Assembly: GCA_035610365.1 (NCBI GenBank)
Contig: CM069432.1
Coordinates: 105,915,529-105,979,528, forward strand
Direction: 5' to 3'
Source of the DNA: Aquatica leii
Lineage: Eukaryota > Arthropoda > Insecta > Coleoptera > Lampyridae
DNA: 64,000 bases
A model generated the notes under the pieces. The model was not told the DNA's origin, ran no database searches, and was given only the letters and a program-made list of their open reading frames with translations. Position numbers and translations under genes: made by a program. How positions within the stretch are numbered: position 1 is the first letter of the stretch; every line of letters begins with the position of its first letter. Shown here piece by piece: positions 44,752 to 56,094 of this stretch.

Positions 44752-45446
44752 TATTGCTGGAATGTGAATGCATGCAGTATTAAGAAGATTATTCAAGTGA
44801 AGATAAATAAGTGATTAGCACGTGCGAAGTTTTAAATAAATAACAGTGTACACCGAATCGAGTGAACGTGACTTACAGTGTGAAATCCGAGGACGTTATC
44901 TTATCTCGTGTTTATTTATAAAGTATAAAATAGTGTTTATTAAACTTTTTCTTTTAACAAGTGCGTGATCGCGATATTAATTAAAATCGTTTCCGTACAC
45001 TAGTGGTTTAATATTAACAAGTGGATCGTTATTAAAATTTTGTGTTATACAAAAACTGCATTTTAAAAAGTAGTGTATTTAAACTTTATATTCGTGTTAT
45101 ATTTAAATTTATGCCGGTGACGCGTTTGCAAGCAGTTAAAATGGATTCAAAAATACTTGAAATTCTCGAATCGATGAATAGAAAAATAGGCGAACATTCT
45201 CAGAAAATGGAAGAAAATGCTAGAAGTTTAAAAGAAGAAATACGAGCGAGCATGGAAAATCAAATAAAGACTATTGAGGAACAAATACAAGTTAGTGTAG
45301 GAAATCAAATCAAAATTGCGCAAGAGGAAACCCAAGCAGACATGTTAAACTTAAAAGAAGAAATTTGCGATTCTGTGAATGACATAATAGAAGAGAAGTT
45401 AAATGGAAATTCAAGAACCATAGAAGACAAGCTAGAGAAAAAATAA
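44749..45446 (+). mobile_element. LTR-retrotransposon-like 5' region (leader plus gag start), truncated
   Basis: A pol II start at 44749 is followed by a 360-base leader and a gag-like ORF, the layout of the R-U5, leader and gag start of an LTR retrotransposon. No second LTR, primer-binding site or pol is recognised. The element is therefore truncated, or the assignment to an LTR element is wrong. Confidence 0.4.
45111..45446 (+). CDS. Gag-like coiled-coil protein, truncated
   Basis: The frame is open for 111 codons from the ATG at 45111 (MPVTRLQAVKMDSKILEIL), preferred over an upstream in-frame ATG at 45042 because MPVTR-x-x is a typical start of insect Gypsy gag proteins. The rest is a highly charged coiled coil (SMNRKIGEHSQKMEENARSL, then repeats of the form EEIRASMENQIKTIEEQIQ) ending at a stop at 45444. 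There are no stops or frame changes, unlike most frames in this window. It would be the N-terminal assembly region of a Gag. The capsid and zinc-knuckle parts do not follow. A host heat-inducible coiled-coil protein is an alternative. Confidence 0.45.
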   Translation: MPVTRLQAVKMDSKILEILESMNRKIGEHSQKMEENARSLKEEIRASMENQIKTIEEQIQVSVGNQIKIAQEETQADMLNLKEEICDSVNDIIEEKLNGNSRTIEDKLEKK

Positions 45447-46739
45447 AAAGTAAACATAATTTTTAATCCTTTAAATAAATTAGTTTTTAATAAATAAATA
45501 CGCAACAATATCTTACTCATTTTTCAAAATTTATTTTTGATAAATTTATAGTTTTATTTTTTTTTCAGACCTTCTATAATTATTTAGCTTAAAATAGCTA
45601 GTTCTATTAAAATTAAAGTTGTTGTTGTTTTGTTACGAGCAAATGAAAAACTGCTAGTCAAAAATGACATTTTTAATCCAAATAAAACATGGTATTTTTT
45701 CTCTAACCAACAGTATACTGCAAAATTACAAAATACAAATTATAAAATATGATGGGTAAATCACAGTTTAGTATCTACACGTTGCAATGACGTGGTTTTC
45801 TTGTTATGTTATTGTTTTGTAAAAAACATTAAATTATTTTTCTTTCTGTATTAATTATAATTAACTATACATTTCGCAAAAGAATTGTATCTAGAGGTGA
45901 CAAAAAAGGTACAAAAAGAAGTTTTAGACTTACTTACACCAAATAGAGAGATTTATTAGTGTGCTTACAACCCTTTTATAACATGGTGCAAAAAAAATGT
46001 TCAAGTTTATTCAGAAAAAGTGTTATAGATCATGTCGTAGCCACGAATTAGTTCTATTAAAAACTTAAGATATTAAATCTAGTTTACTGGTAGAAATTCA
46101 TTACACTGAAAACACTGAAACCAAAAAAAAATATAATTTGCGGTTATGGAAGGAAATAATTTAAAAACGTACAGAGAATATAAAACTTTTTGACAAAAAA
46201 ATTTTTATGAATGTCGATTATTTGTTAGCATTTGCAAATTTAGTAGTATTCCTTAAAAAGCAACAAAATATTTATATCTGGAAATCAGTTTTGTTATCTT
46301 TTTGTAGATTTTGATGGCGACATTACATCCAATAAGGGGCATATTATTGTTAATAATATCACTAAAACTAATCATCTTAATGCATAATTGTAAATGCAGT
46401 TTTATCAAAGTTGTTTCGATTAATTTTAATTTTAAAAATTAAAAGAATATGTAACGTATTATAGAATATTAAATACTGCATCATTTTAAAAACACTATTG
46501 TTAATCCTAGAATTATTTTTTTAAATTTCAGTATTATAAATTATTGTTGGTTGTGCAGTGTTGTAAACGAGTTATGATAAACATTTTTAACATACTGTTT
46601 AGAAGCTTTGCAATAATTTCTAAAAAGTCTGACAAGTTACGTAATCGAATCAGTTAAATAACAAAATTATTTGATTTGCAATAACAAGTTTAAATGAACT
46701 CAAAGAAGTCAGTATTTATTAACATCGGTCAGTTTTATC
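45447..46739. other. AT-rich spacer
   Basis: No gene or repeat is recognised. Confidence 0.5.
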
Positions 46740-48415
46740 ACGCCTTACTCCCTGCTGTGGTGCGGTGAAGAGAAATAGGGTGGTAAATAGCTGCTTCGCC
46801 CAGCTAGCTAGGTCAGATCGTAGATCCAATTGAACTGCACTGCTGGTCGATACAATTTCCGGGCGCCAGGGTTCAGCGATCTACTGAACGAAGCAACTAC
46901 ACGTCCTACAAACTCTACAAAACCCAAGTGGAGTGGTCAACCCTAGGTTTTTCTTCCAAATCACTAACATAAATGATCACCACACAAAAGACAAAAACAA
47001 TAATAAAAATCGAGGATAAAGAAACAAAAGTGTTATTTTCTTTATACGACCCCAACTACGCCTGAATAAAACAACAGTAAATAAAAAAAAAACTCACACT
47101 AATACTAATTACTTAACTATCTAATTAATATAGCACACACATATATATATAAAAATTGTACTGCTAACACCTGGTCATAAACTCACTAGAATAAAATTTA
47201 ATGTGGGACATGTTAACCCTTTTTGTTTTGAAACTGAAGAAAGAAAAGAAAGATGATTGGTTTCTTGTAACGTGTTTTTTTTAATTTATAGGGATCCAAA
47301 CTACACTAACGCGCAATTTGCCACTACCCAAAATAATAATAATACCTATATATATGCATACATATACGCAGAAAGTGTAATATTAACCACAAGAAAAAAA
47401 TTAAATGAATAAATAAATGCTTATAATTAAATCACTAACGGTACTCGTTTAAATCCCATAACAGAAATTTATCACCTTATCTATAATATACAAATTAATC
47501 GCAATGCAAAACAAAGGGTGAATGAATGACCGGTTTACACGTAAAAAAAAAAGGAATTTTTAAGTAATGGGATTTTTTTCTTTAATTAAGTAACAAGTGA
47601 CAACAGTGTAAATCTAAAAACGTGCGTGAAAGTGAACACTTGTTGAATGGCGGTTTAGTTTTTAGAATGCCTTTTTATTTTCGTTTTTTGTAGAATCCTT
47701 TTTTATTTTATTCGTTGTTTTATCGGTGTATGCACGTGTGAATGTCTCTTTTTTTGTGGTGTGAATGTTCTACCTTTTTTTTGTATGAATGACTTCTTTT
47801 TTTTGGTATGTATGTCCTCTTTTTTTGTGGTATAAGGTGAGTTAAAGTTTACATAAATCTTAACCGTTGCAAATTTAAAAGTAAAAGGTGATAACAGGTA
47901 CAGCAGGACTTGAACTAACACATGGACTGACCTTGTCGCAGGTGTCTTCGGGATAAAAACTCCATCGTTGGGAAGGTATGTACCAAATGTATAACGAAAC
48001 GAATACTAAACCATGTAACTTGCAGGTCGATCTTGCCCAACGCTTCGTGGTGTCGAAGCAGGTTCCCCCCGATGCATGCAAAATTCTCTACTCTAATTAT
48101 GGCTTAACAAAATATCCATAATGACCCAATATACATATATAGAGAATAGTAATTACTGTAATTCCAGAATTAATCCGGGAATTTTCCGGGTGCACTATGC
48201 ACGAGCTCTGGAGTACAGCCTACCTCGTATCAGAGTGATAAGAACAAGAATAACCAAAATTTCCGTTTTGACGTCTTATCCTAATCTACACTCGTTTCAA
48301 AAAAATTTATATAGCAATCAATTTTCCTTTTTTAGGCGGGAATTTGGACGTTATTTTATTTTGCCTAATTTGCATAAGACCTAATTGTTATTTAAAATTT
48401 ATCCTGTTACAGTTT
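46740..48415 (-). mobile_element. LTR-like non-coding element (tentative)
   Basis: Read on the minus strand, CTGAACCC is followed by TGGCGCCCGGAAATTG (about 46853-46868), which looks like a tRNA primer-binding site just inside an LTR. Sequence on the high-coordinate side up to TGTAACAG (about 48410) would then be a long LTR, with a TATAAATT box near 48310. Sequence composition changes sharply at 46740. No second LTR and no coding sequence were found, so this could be a solo-LTR-plus-leader remnant or unrelated sequence. Confidence 0.25.
47735..47835 (-). repeat. Imperfect tandem repeat, unit about 30 bp
   Basis: Three to four units of the form TGAATG-T-CT(C/A)CTTTTTTTGTGGTG follow each other with drift in the T-run length. 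Confidence 0.5.
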
Positions 48416-49970
48416 TTTTTAACTACATGACAATTTAGAAAAGACCGTCGTATTTCATCCATGTTATTATTTATGTTTGTGTTACTACATGTATGCTTTT
48501 ATTCTGTATTCTATAATGATTTTATAAAAGCAATCTATTCGCACAGTGTCGCTATCTTAAAAAACATAAAAATTTTGGTTGGTTTCGTAGCTTATACATA
48601 ATTTAATTGCGTATTCACAAAATAATTGTAAACAAATCGTATTTACGTTATAATTAATAACACAATAAAAACATTATAAAAACATTTAATTCTTATAGTG
48701 TCAATGTGTTAAGTCACTCTTTAAACATTGAAAAATTAGATAGTAATTATAATCAAAAACACTCTTATCTTAATCTTTGCAAAATTGACTTTTTGTTTTC
48801 TTCTACACTATCATTTCCTTAAGTAACAACATTACTAAACTACAATATATTTGTTTTGTTAACATTTTTGTTTTATCGCAATATTTTTTATATTTAAACA
48901 AATTTTGTAGTAAAGATTGTTGTAACATATTAGATCTATTGCGGTAACTAACTTTTGTTTGTTTTTTCAAACGTGAATGTTTATTATATATAGATTCAAA
49001 AAGTTGTTAATATAAACAATAGCGTTGAAATAATTCTTCAACTGCGATTTTTGTTTTCATATTACCTTTTAAATTATTATTATTTTTAAACATGTACAAA
49101 TTTATGTCACGTCCACATGTTATTCTATTACAGCGTCTACAAAAAACGTATCTACCAACATCGTATTTATCGAAAGAACTTTATTTATGCTTTGGCATAA
49201 ATTGATTTCTTTTATTTACTAAATAAATAAATAATAGTAAAATATAAACGCAACCAAATTGACATATTACCAACTCAAATTTTATACTTTTTCATGCAAA
49301 AAAACAGCTATAAACAATAAATGAACTAGTTTTTTAGTTGGAAGATGTATTGACATTCGGAACAAAATTGGTTTTTGCAAAACTATTCTTTAGTTTTGAA
49401 ACGATCTCTAAACAGTTCAATTTCTATTTGATTTAGATAACTAATAAAATAGATAGTTGTAAAAAAAGTAATATATAATTTGTAAAGAATGTGCATTGCC
49501 AGTTTGTATGAATTGACTACTACTTCCTTACTTAGTATACAATAGACTATATTATCTTTAACTGTTATAAACTCTAGTATTCTGCTTTTATAAATCGTTT
49601 TTAACAGTTTTTGCTCACTAATCAACATAAAAACTTAATATTTTACAAATATAAAAGTTGTTATTGATTAAAAATAACTTTTTTTGTAAGTTTATAGTTT
49701 TTTAACATTTTTTTGGAGGAGTAATTAAATTACATAATCTGCTGTAATTTAATTACTCTAAAAAAACAATAAAAGTTGTTGTTTGTTGTGTTAAATATTA
49801 TTCTAGTCTAAATGTATAACCAATGTTTCAATTTAAATGCAAAGTGAATTTATTCTTGTCGTCTTTTAATAATTAGTTTTATAATAATTTAATTGTATTG
49901 TCGTTAACTTGCAAATCAGATATGTGCGGTATTTACAATATTAAGCACGATGATGCTGGTGGATCCAGGG
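48416..49970. other. AT-rich spacer with one 15-bp hairpin
   Basis: No gene is recognised. At 49719-49758 GAGTAATTAAATTAC and GTAATTTAATTACTC form a perfect 15-bp stem with a 10-nt loop, flanked by matching T and A runs. Confidence 0.5.
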
Positions 49971-50047
49971 TGGATCCGGCTCGAAGGACCATATGTAAAG
50001 CACGATGGTGTATCGTACTTAATAGGTGGACACTTGCCCAGGTAATC

Positions 50048-50394
50048 AATATTTAAACAATACCAGATTCTAAGACAAGTGTCATTTATCAAACAACTTA
50101 ACGTTAATTTTATTAATCACAGTCGAGTATTTATATACAATAATTTACAAACGTTGTGAAATACAAAGTCGGCAATTTTATGTATACAACTATAAGTGTA
50201 GGTTACTATAATGTAACACATTTTTAGCAATTTGCTGATATAGCGGAAGTTTAAATATAGCGTAACAACTTACGTTTGCAAATAGATTGTTTTACAATGT
50301 GGAGTAATCGTTAAGTATGTTTAAAAATTATTAAATTTTTAAATAAATCTTTTAACACAGATTAATTTTGAACATTATTGTTCATGTTTGAACA
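50048..50394 (+). repeat. 347-bp direct repeat, left copy
   Basis: The repeat runs from AATATTTAAACAATACCAG to GTTCATGTTTGAACA. It is about nine-tenths identical by eye to 51658-52002. About 110 bp after its end stands TGGCGCC (50503), which could be read as an LTR primer-binding site, but the repeat does not begin with TG. An upstream block (TCGAAGGACCATAT, about 49980) also recurs before the right copy (51577), which argues for a larger tandem duplication instead. Confidence 0.75.
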
Positions 50395-50598
50395 TATTGC
50401 CATTTCTAAAATTGAATTGTTGTGGACGGATTAGTTTTTGAAAGATTTAAATTATTAAATATATAAATCAAATATCAATGTTTAAATTGTAATTTAAACA
50501 TTCTGGCGCCTCTCCAATAGAAGGTTCTTATCTCAACAGTTGTGGATGGATTGATTTTTGAATGTTTTGCTCTTGCGCTTCTTGTGGTTTTATTAGTT

Positions 50599-50865
50599 TT
50601 AACACTTCTTCCACGCTTGAAATTTTTTATCTAATTCCCTTTTTTGATCTTCTTTGAATATTGTTTTGTGTGCATTCCCATAATGTATGTGAGATCTTGA
50701 CTGTTTTATAAAATGGGAGGCATCATATTTGCATTGAATTAACCCGTAATTCATTTTTCTTTTTGTCGGTTGTAAAAATAATGTCCTTGGTTCGATGGTC
50801 TCTGATGGACCGGAATAACTTCTTCTTTGTTTGATGGTCGCGGATGAACCAGAAATAATTTCTTC
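50599..50865 (-). CDS. Small ORF with CHHC zinc-finger-like motif (GTSF1/U11-48K style)
   Basis: This minus-strand frame is open for 88 codons. It has an internal ATG at 50754 that gives 51 residues. From that Met it reads MNYGLIQCKYDASHFIKQSR, SHIHYGNAHKTIFKED and a basic tail DKKFQAWKKC. C-x5-H-x9-H fits the CHHC zinc finger of gametocyte-specific factor 1 and U11-48K proteins. The fourth ligand, expected three residues after the second His, is Ala instead of Cys. The N-terminal extension (SGPSETIEPRTLFLQPTKRK) runs into the first units of the minisatellite, whose first unit is one base shorter and so keeps the frame. It may be a captured or decayed exon. No splice context is proven. Confidence 0.35.
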   Translation of the reverse strand, partial: EEIISGSSATIKQRRSYSGPSETIEPRTLFLQPTKRKMNYGLIQCKYDASHFIKQSRSHIHYGNAHKTIFKEDQKRELDKKFQAWKKC

Positions 50866-51495
50866 TTAGTTTGATGGTCGCGGATGGACCGGAAATAACT
50901 TCTTTCGTTTGATGGTCGCGGATGGATTAGAAATAACTTTTTCTTAGTTTGATGGTCGCGGATAGACCGGAAATAACTTCTTCTTCGTTTGATGGTCGCG
51001 GATGGACCGGAAATAACTTCTTCTTCGTTTGATGGTTGCGGATGGACCGGAAATAATTTCTTCTTAGTTTGATGGTCGCGGATGAACCGGAAATAGCTTC
51101 TTCTTTGTTTGATGATCGCGGATGAACCGGAAATAACTTCTTCTTTGTTTGATGGTCGTGGATAAACCGGAAATAACTTCTTAGTTTGATGGTCGCGGAT
51201 GGACCAAAAATAACTTCTTCTTCGTTTGATAATCGCGGATGGACCGGAAATAACTTCTTCTTCGTTTCATGGTCGCGGATGTACCGGAAATAATTTCTTC
51301 TCAGTTTGATGGTCGCGGATGGACCGGAAATAACTTCTTCTTTGTTTTATGGTCGCGGATGGACTGGAATTAAATTTGCTTCTTAGTTTGATAATCGCGG
51401 ATGGACCGGAAATAACTTCTTCTTTGTTTGTTGGTCACGGATGGACCGGAATAACTTCTTCTTTGTTTGTTGGTCGCGAATGGACCGGAATTACC
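50790..51495 (+). repeat. Minisatellite, 40-bp unit, about 18 copies
   Basis: About eighteen head-to-tail units have the consensus core GGTCGCGGATGGACCGG followed by AAATAACTTCTTCTTCG and TTTGAT. Most are exactly 40 bp, while a few are 37-42 bp. A nineteenth unit stands alone at about 51598-51625, separated by a duplicated AATTCAACAGGTTGTAAG block. The units are clearly more GC-rich than the flanks. Because 40 is not a multiple of three, the array cannot encode one continuous peptide repeat. Confidence 0.9.
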
Positions 51496-51657
51496 TAATT
51501 CAACAGGTTGTAAGTCTGTTAATTTTTTGGAATCGGCTGTGTTGGGCCGTGGCAGTGGAACTTCTTTGTTTTTGTTCGAAGGACCATATTTATTTGTTGG
51601 TCGCGGATGGACCGAAATAACTTAATTCAACAGGTTGTAAGTCTGTTAAATTTTTGG

Positions 51658-52002
51658 AATATTTAAACAATACCAGATTCTAGGAGAAGTGTCATTGATC
51701 AAAAAACTTAACGTTCAATGATAATTCACAGTCGAGTATTTATATACAATAATTTACAAACGTTGTGAAATACAGAGTCGGCAATTTTTTGTATACAACT
51801 TTAAATGTAGGTTACTATAATGTAACACATTCTCAGCAATTTGCTGATATAGCGAAAGTCTAAATATAGAGTAACAACTTACGTTTGCAAATGGATTGTT
51901 TTTTATGTGGAGTAATTATTAAGTATGTTTACAAATTATTAAATTTTTAAATGAATGTTTTAACACAGATTAATTTTAAATATTATTGTTCATGTTTGAA
52001 CA
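51658..52002 (+). repeat. 345-bp direct repeat, right copy
   Basis: Partner of 50048-50394, placed directly after the minisatellite. Confidence 0.75.
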
Positions 52003-53565
52003 ACAACGTTGTCGGTATGTGCTACAATTGAGTCTTAAATTATATTTGTTTATCATGCAAAAACGACGCGGTTTTAATTATTAGATATTGGTCACTTAAT
52101 TAATAGAGCAAATACAGTCAAGTGACATAATGCAACTAAAAGCTTTAGATTTTTTTGTACTTTTACGCATCTCTAACAAATTTGAATGTTTGTACATTGT
52201 ATGACTAGTAAAAACTGGTACTCATTGCCAACAAGTAAAAAAGTTTTTAGGCGAGTCAAAAGCAAGACTGCAATTCATACCGAGTTGACAATGTCATTTC
52301 TTACGAACTATACACTATACTTTTTATACGACTACATATTTAGTTATTTATCAAAATTTAATAGCAATAAAAATTTGGCAAGAACAAGTGACGCAAAAAA
52401 TAACTAATCTAAGTTTTAAAATTTGTGTTGACATTACTTAAAATATTCTACAGATCCCTTCAATCACAATAAGGTAATGAATTATATGTAAAAACTTTGT
52501 ATTTATTTTATGTCAATTTGTATGCATTAATGTTAAGTTAAACTTGTTACTATTATTTAATTCCTGACTTTTAGACATTTATTTTTTTGAAAATGAGTAT
52601 AATTTATGTGTTTTAAATATACGACACTTTCTAATTTAATACATTAATTTCAAGTAAGGTTATGTAATGTAAGAGTCATATCACTTAAAAAAATGTTAAT
52701 TATATAGTCCTCAAATTTTATTATTGTGTTTGAATATTGGTTTTTTAATGATTTTGACCTGTACGGAAATAAAATTGGTCAAACACAATGCACAATGTTG
52801 TCTAATCGCAAATAAAATAAAATTCAATATCAAAGAATTTTGGTAAAAATAGCTTATTGTTAAGCTAACAAATGGAAAAGATATGAAGTGTCAGAAATTA
52901 AGCATTTAAGTAAGCGGAAGGTTAATATAACATTAATTTTTTATGTAGACATTGATTTTTGATACTTTCTTATAACACTTTGGAAATGTAAATTTAATTA
53001 AAAGTTATATTTATCGCAACAGTAATTAATCAAATCGGTCGGGGCTTATTTAACGCAAATGTTATCTTAATAAAATTTGCAATTTAATGTAAAAATATAA
53101 TAATTAAACTTCGTGCTTAACTCATGCAGTAAATAAATAAAATACAATGTTTTTAATGCGTAGGATGTGTAAAATAATACGGAATTTTAAAATTTAAATT
53201 AGTTTTGCGGGTTTGTGTTAAAGTTGAAAGCGATCAATTTTGTCAAATAAAAATTGCAGAAAGTATTTAACATTCAATTTTTTTTATATCATTTAATTAT
53301 TACACATAATTAGAAAGTTATTTAGAAAATAAAATTTGATTATTTGGATCTAGTTATTCATTGTTAGAAGCAAGTTATGATTATAAAGATTTTTAATTGT
53401 ATTGCAAATTAAATTAAATAAATGAGTATTTATTAACATAATTTTCTCAAATTTTTTTATTTAAATTGTCTTTTTTGGCATTTATTAACATTTTCAAGAT
53501 ACAAAAATAGTTTTCTTATGCCTGTCTCTATTATTTATATTTCTATTAACAATTTGTTTATTTCA
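52003..53565. other. AT-rich spacer
   Basis: No gene or repeat is recognised. A 73-codon frame at 52186-52407 has no recognisable motif. Confidence 0.45.
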
Positions 53566-53570
53566 AGAGT

Positions 53571-54740
53571 AGTCCGGTCAAATTAGACCAAAAAATAATA
53601 GTGAAGGTGCATAAATTCCTATCAAGCTAAAAGTGAGTAAAATTGTTTAAAACATAATTAAAAACAACACTTCAAAACTCCCCATCGTTCCGGTACCAAA
53701 TTGACTCGAGGTCAAAGGTAAAAAAAAATAGGTTTTTTGCGATGTTCTTCAAAACGGTAAGTTTTATCGCAAAATCACTTCAGACGCAAAGTGTAGATTA
53801 TAAAATTATCTATAAATAAGGTGTTAATAATTTTTTTTCTGAAAGCGACCGTTTCTGAGATATAACGATTCAAAAAGTTGTAAGCGTCATTGTATGCATA
53901 AGCACGCCACGTATATATATCTCTGTAGCTGTAATATTAGAAAATATATTTTTATATTGTTGCAAAAAAGTTGGACTGTTTTGTTCTTAAGCATGCACGA
54001 ATTGTCAAGGCCGGTCGTGTTCTAATGTTGAATCACCAACAGCAGAGGATTCGTTTGATACTAACGAACAGACATGCGATACATCGCTATTGACGCAATT
54101 TACTTACATTCAGGATGAAGACGAAGGAGATAAGGAAGAAGAAGAAGAAGAAAAAGAAGAAGAAGATCAACAAGAAGAAGTAATTGAAGGTTATGAATCG
54201 GACGAATAAATTTTTTTACTGCTTTTCAATTTCCATCGCTTTTATCAATTCCAACCCTTGCGAATATCTGTTATAGTTTCCAATTAAACAAATAGTTTCT
54301 GCAATAGTTTTCAATTAAACAAAATCACAACAGACCTGTGTAATAGGCTTACGGGGGAAACCACGTTAAAATAAAACGCGCTAAGTACACTATCTCAGAG
54401 GTGGCGTGGAAACGTGTACATATTATAACGCTTACAACTGTTTGAATCGTTATATCTCAGAAACGATAGATTTTAGGAAAAAAATTATTAATACCTTTTT
54501 TATAGATAATTTTATGCTCTACATTTTTTGTCAAATGTAATTTTGCGATAAAACTGACTGTTTTGCAGAAAATCGCAAAAAAAACAATTTTTTGACCTTT
54601 GACCTCGAGTCAAATTTTTTCCTCGTACCGGAACGATGGGGAGTTTTGAAGTGTTGTTTTTAATTATGTTTTAAACAATTTTACTCACTTTCAGCTTGAT
54701 GGGAATTTATGCACCTTCGAATGTCTAAATTGACCGGACT
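53571..54740. mobile_element. DNA element with terminal inverted repeats of about 350 bp
   Basis: The left 350 bp (from AGTCCGGTCAAATTAGACC at 53571) are repeated in inverted orientation over about 54395-54740 (ending GTCTAAATTGACCGGACT) with scattered differences. The pentamer AGAGT stands on both sides (53566-53570 and 54741-54745) as a likely target duplication. If the ends are instead taken as TAGTCC/GGACTA, the duplication is GAG. Only about 470 bp remain between the arms, holding the C-terminal piece of a protein. Such long terminal inverted repeats suggest a large autonomous DNA element (Polinton-like or another class) that lost its middle. The class is not resolved. Confidence 0.75.
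53950..54209 (+). pseudogene. C-terminal fragment: Cys-rich (CXC-like) motif and acidic tail
   Basis: The frame reads YCCKKVGLFCS, a stop (53988), ACTNCQGRSCSNVESPTAED, then SFDTNEQTCDTSLLTQFTYI and an acidic stretch with EEEEEE runs ending GYESDE before TAA at 54207. The C-x-x-x-x-x-x-C...AC-x-x-CQG-x-x-C-x-N arrangement recalls tesmin/TSO1-type CXC motifs, which occur at the termini of several transposon proteins. The rest of the protein was lost with the middle of the element. One stop lies inside the Cys cluster. The glutamate run comes from a GAA/GAG microsatellite at about 54131-54180. Confidence 0.4.
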
Positions 54741-55245
54741 AGAGTAATTATGAATAATATAAATACATATAACAAAACAATTAACAAAATTTAGTAAATT
54801 GTAGTTTAAACCCCAATTTAACAATTAAATTTCAAAATATGAAAGTTTAAAAGTTGTTGAATATGTGACTAGTAACAATGTTTCAATCTTTTAATAAACA
54901 TTTTCAGACACTTGGATTGCTTCTAGAGCTTTTCGATAAGGGCAGGTATCAAAAAGACTTTTTTCTACTACTAGTATAAATTTTCAATATTACGTATAAT
55001 AGTAGGTTGTGAAGTTGTACTTTTTTAAGCGCAGGTAAATAATATTTCATTATTCACCACTGGTACTGCATTTTCTGATAATTCTATAACAGTTTTAAAG
55101 AAAAAAAGGTTAACAAATCTGTTTACTATGGGCAGGAGATTTTATTTAATAATATTTTAAGAACTTAAATCGTTTATTAAATAAGTTAATTTGATTTTAA
55201 AAATGTAAGTTATTTGAAGATCGCCCTTAATTAAATGTGTATTAA

Positions 55246-55488
55246 TGGTCGCGTTCAGCAGACCCAATAGTTGTAGAACAGTTGAGTAAAATTCTGGTGA
55301 AACGACATGCTGCCAATCGCTACATCAAAATCTCATCGAATGATGTCAGGGAGCGGTCCCCATTTAAAGTAGCGTATTATTTATACGCTACGAATCCAGC
55401 GGAGCGAACACGTATTCGTGCTGTGGGAGTGGGAAAGTATGAAATTTCAAAAATATGGCTCATTAAAAAGAAGGAATTATATATGTAG
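55246..55488 (+). CDS. Unrecognised small open frame inside the Crypton-like element
   Basis: 80 codons are open between stops, reading WSRSADPIVVEQLSKILVKR, HAANRYIKISSNDVRERSPF, KVAYYLYATNPAERTRIRAV, GVGKYEISKIWLIKKKELYM. There is no ATG in frame at the start, so it would need splicing from upstream or be an N-terminally decayed gene. The amino-acid composition is balanced and unlike the Asn/Ile/Lys noise of chance frames nearby. I do not recognise the family. It may be an accessory part of the element or captured host sequence. Confidence 0.3.
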   Translation, partial: WSRSADPIVVEQLSKILVKRHAANRYIKISSNDVRERSPFKVAYYLYATNPAERTRIRAVGVGKYEISKIWLIKKKELYM

Positions 55489-55564
55489 CTTTTAACATAC
55501 AAAAATGTTCTTTAAATAAATCTCTTATACGCAATTGGATACTATCTTCATAATAATTTTTATT

Positions 55565-55699
55565 TTATGAAATAAGAGGCATTTCTTGTACATTATTAAC
55601 TAAAACTACAGATTGTGCGAAGTTTTCGACAACTTGTCCAATTAATGGGATATTCAATTCATCTCTCTCAAGAAACTGCACAATTTCAATAACATCCAT
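55565..55699 (-). CDS. Unrecognised 44-residue open frame, minus strand
   Basis: ATG at 55699 to TAA at 55565, reading MDVIEIVQFLERDELNIPLI, GQLVENFAQSVVLVNNVQEM, PLIS. It is predicted helical, acidic and without Cys. Its balanced composition stands out from the AT-rich surroundings. No family is recognised. It lies opposite in direction to the recombinase gene inside the Crypton-like element. Confidence 0.25.
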   Translation of the reverse strand: MDVIEIVQFLERDELNIPLIGQVVENFAQSVVLVNNVQEMPLIS

Positions 55700-56094
55700 T
55701 TCTAAATTTACGTATTAAAGTTTAACGTATTATAAATCACTAAAATGACCGGTTGAAGTTTTTTTTTAATTTGCTTGCATTTTGACAGGTATTGGTAGCG
55801 CAACTGTAACCTACATTTCAGCAGACTACATATCGCTACCAACTTGTTCGAGGTAGCGCTTGGCTTTTCTTGCTGAATGTGACCATTGAATTAAATATAT
55901 TTTATCGCCAACTGTCAATAGAGCTACGTATCACCATAGCGATTTTCGGAAATAAACAAACACTTTATCTTACTGTCAAATCAAGTACTTTACCTGCCGC
56001 AAATATTTATCAATATAGCCAAGATTGTATGACAAAAATCGTTTGTCGCTGTCATAGCTCCAATTTGTTAAAGTTAAAAAAACTTATAGAAAAT

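Noticed and set aside
46740..46870. tRNA gene suggested by GGGTTCAGCGATC
   Set aside because: No acceptor stem, anticodon arm or D-arm can be folded around it.
47875..48384. Opposed frames around 47.9-48.4 kb as small genes
   Set aside because: They have no motif or conserved pattern and are more likely LTR or other non-coding repeat sequence.
50790..51495. Minisatellite as a coding repeat protein
   Set aside because: The 40-bp unit shifts the reading frame with every copy, so no peptide repeat is maintained.
50048..52002. Classical LTR retrotransposon bounded by the 346-bp repeats
   Set aside because: The repeats do not start with TG, no coding sequence lies between them, and further blocks outside the repeats are also duplicated. 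A tandem duplication explains the data at least as well.
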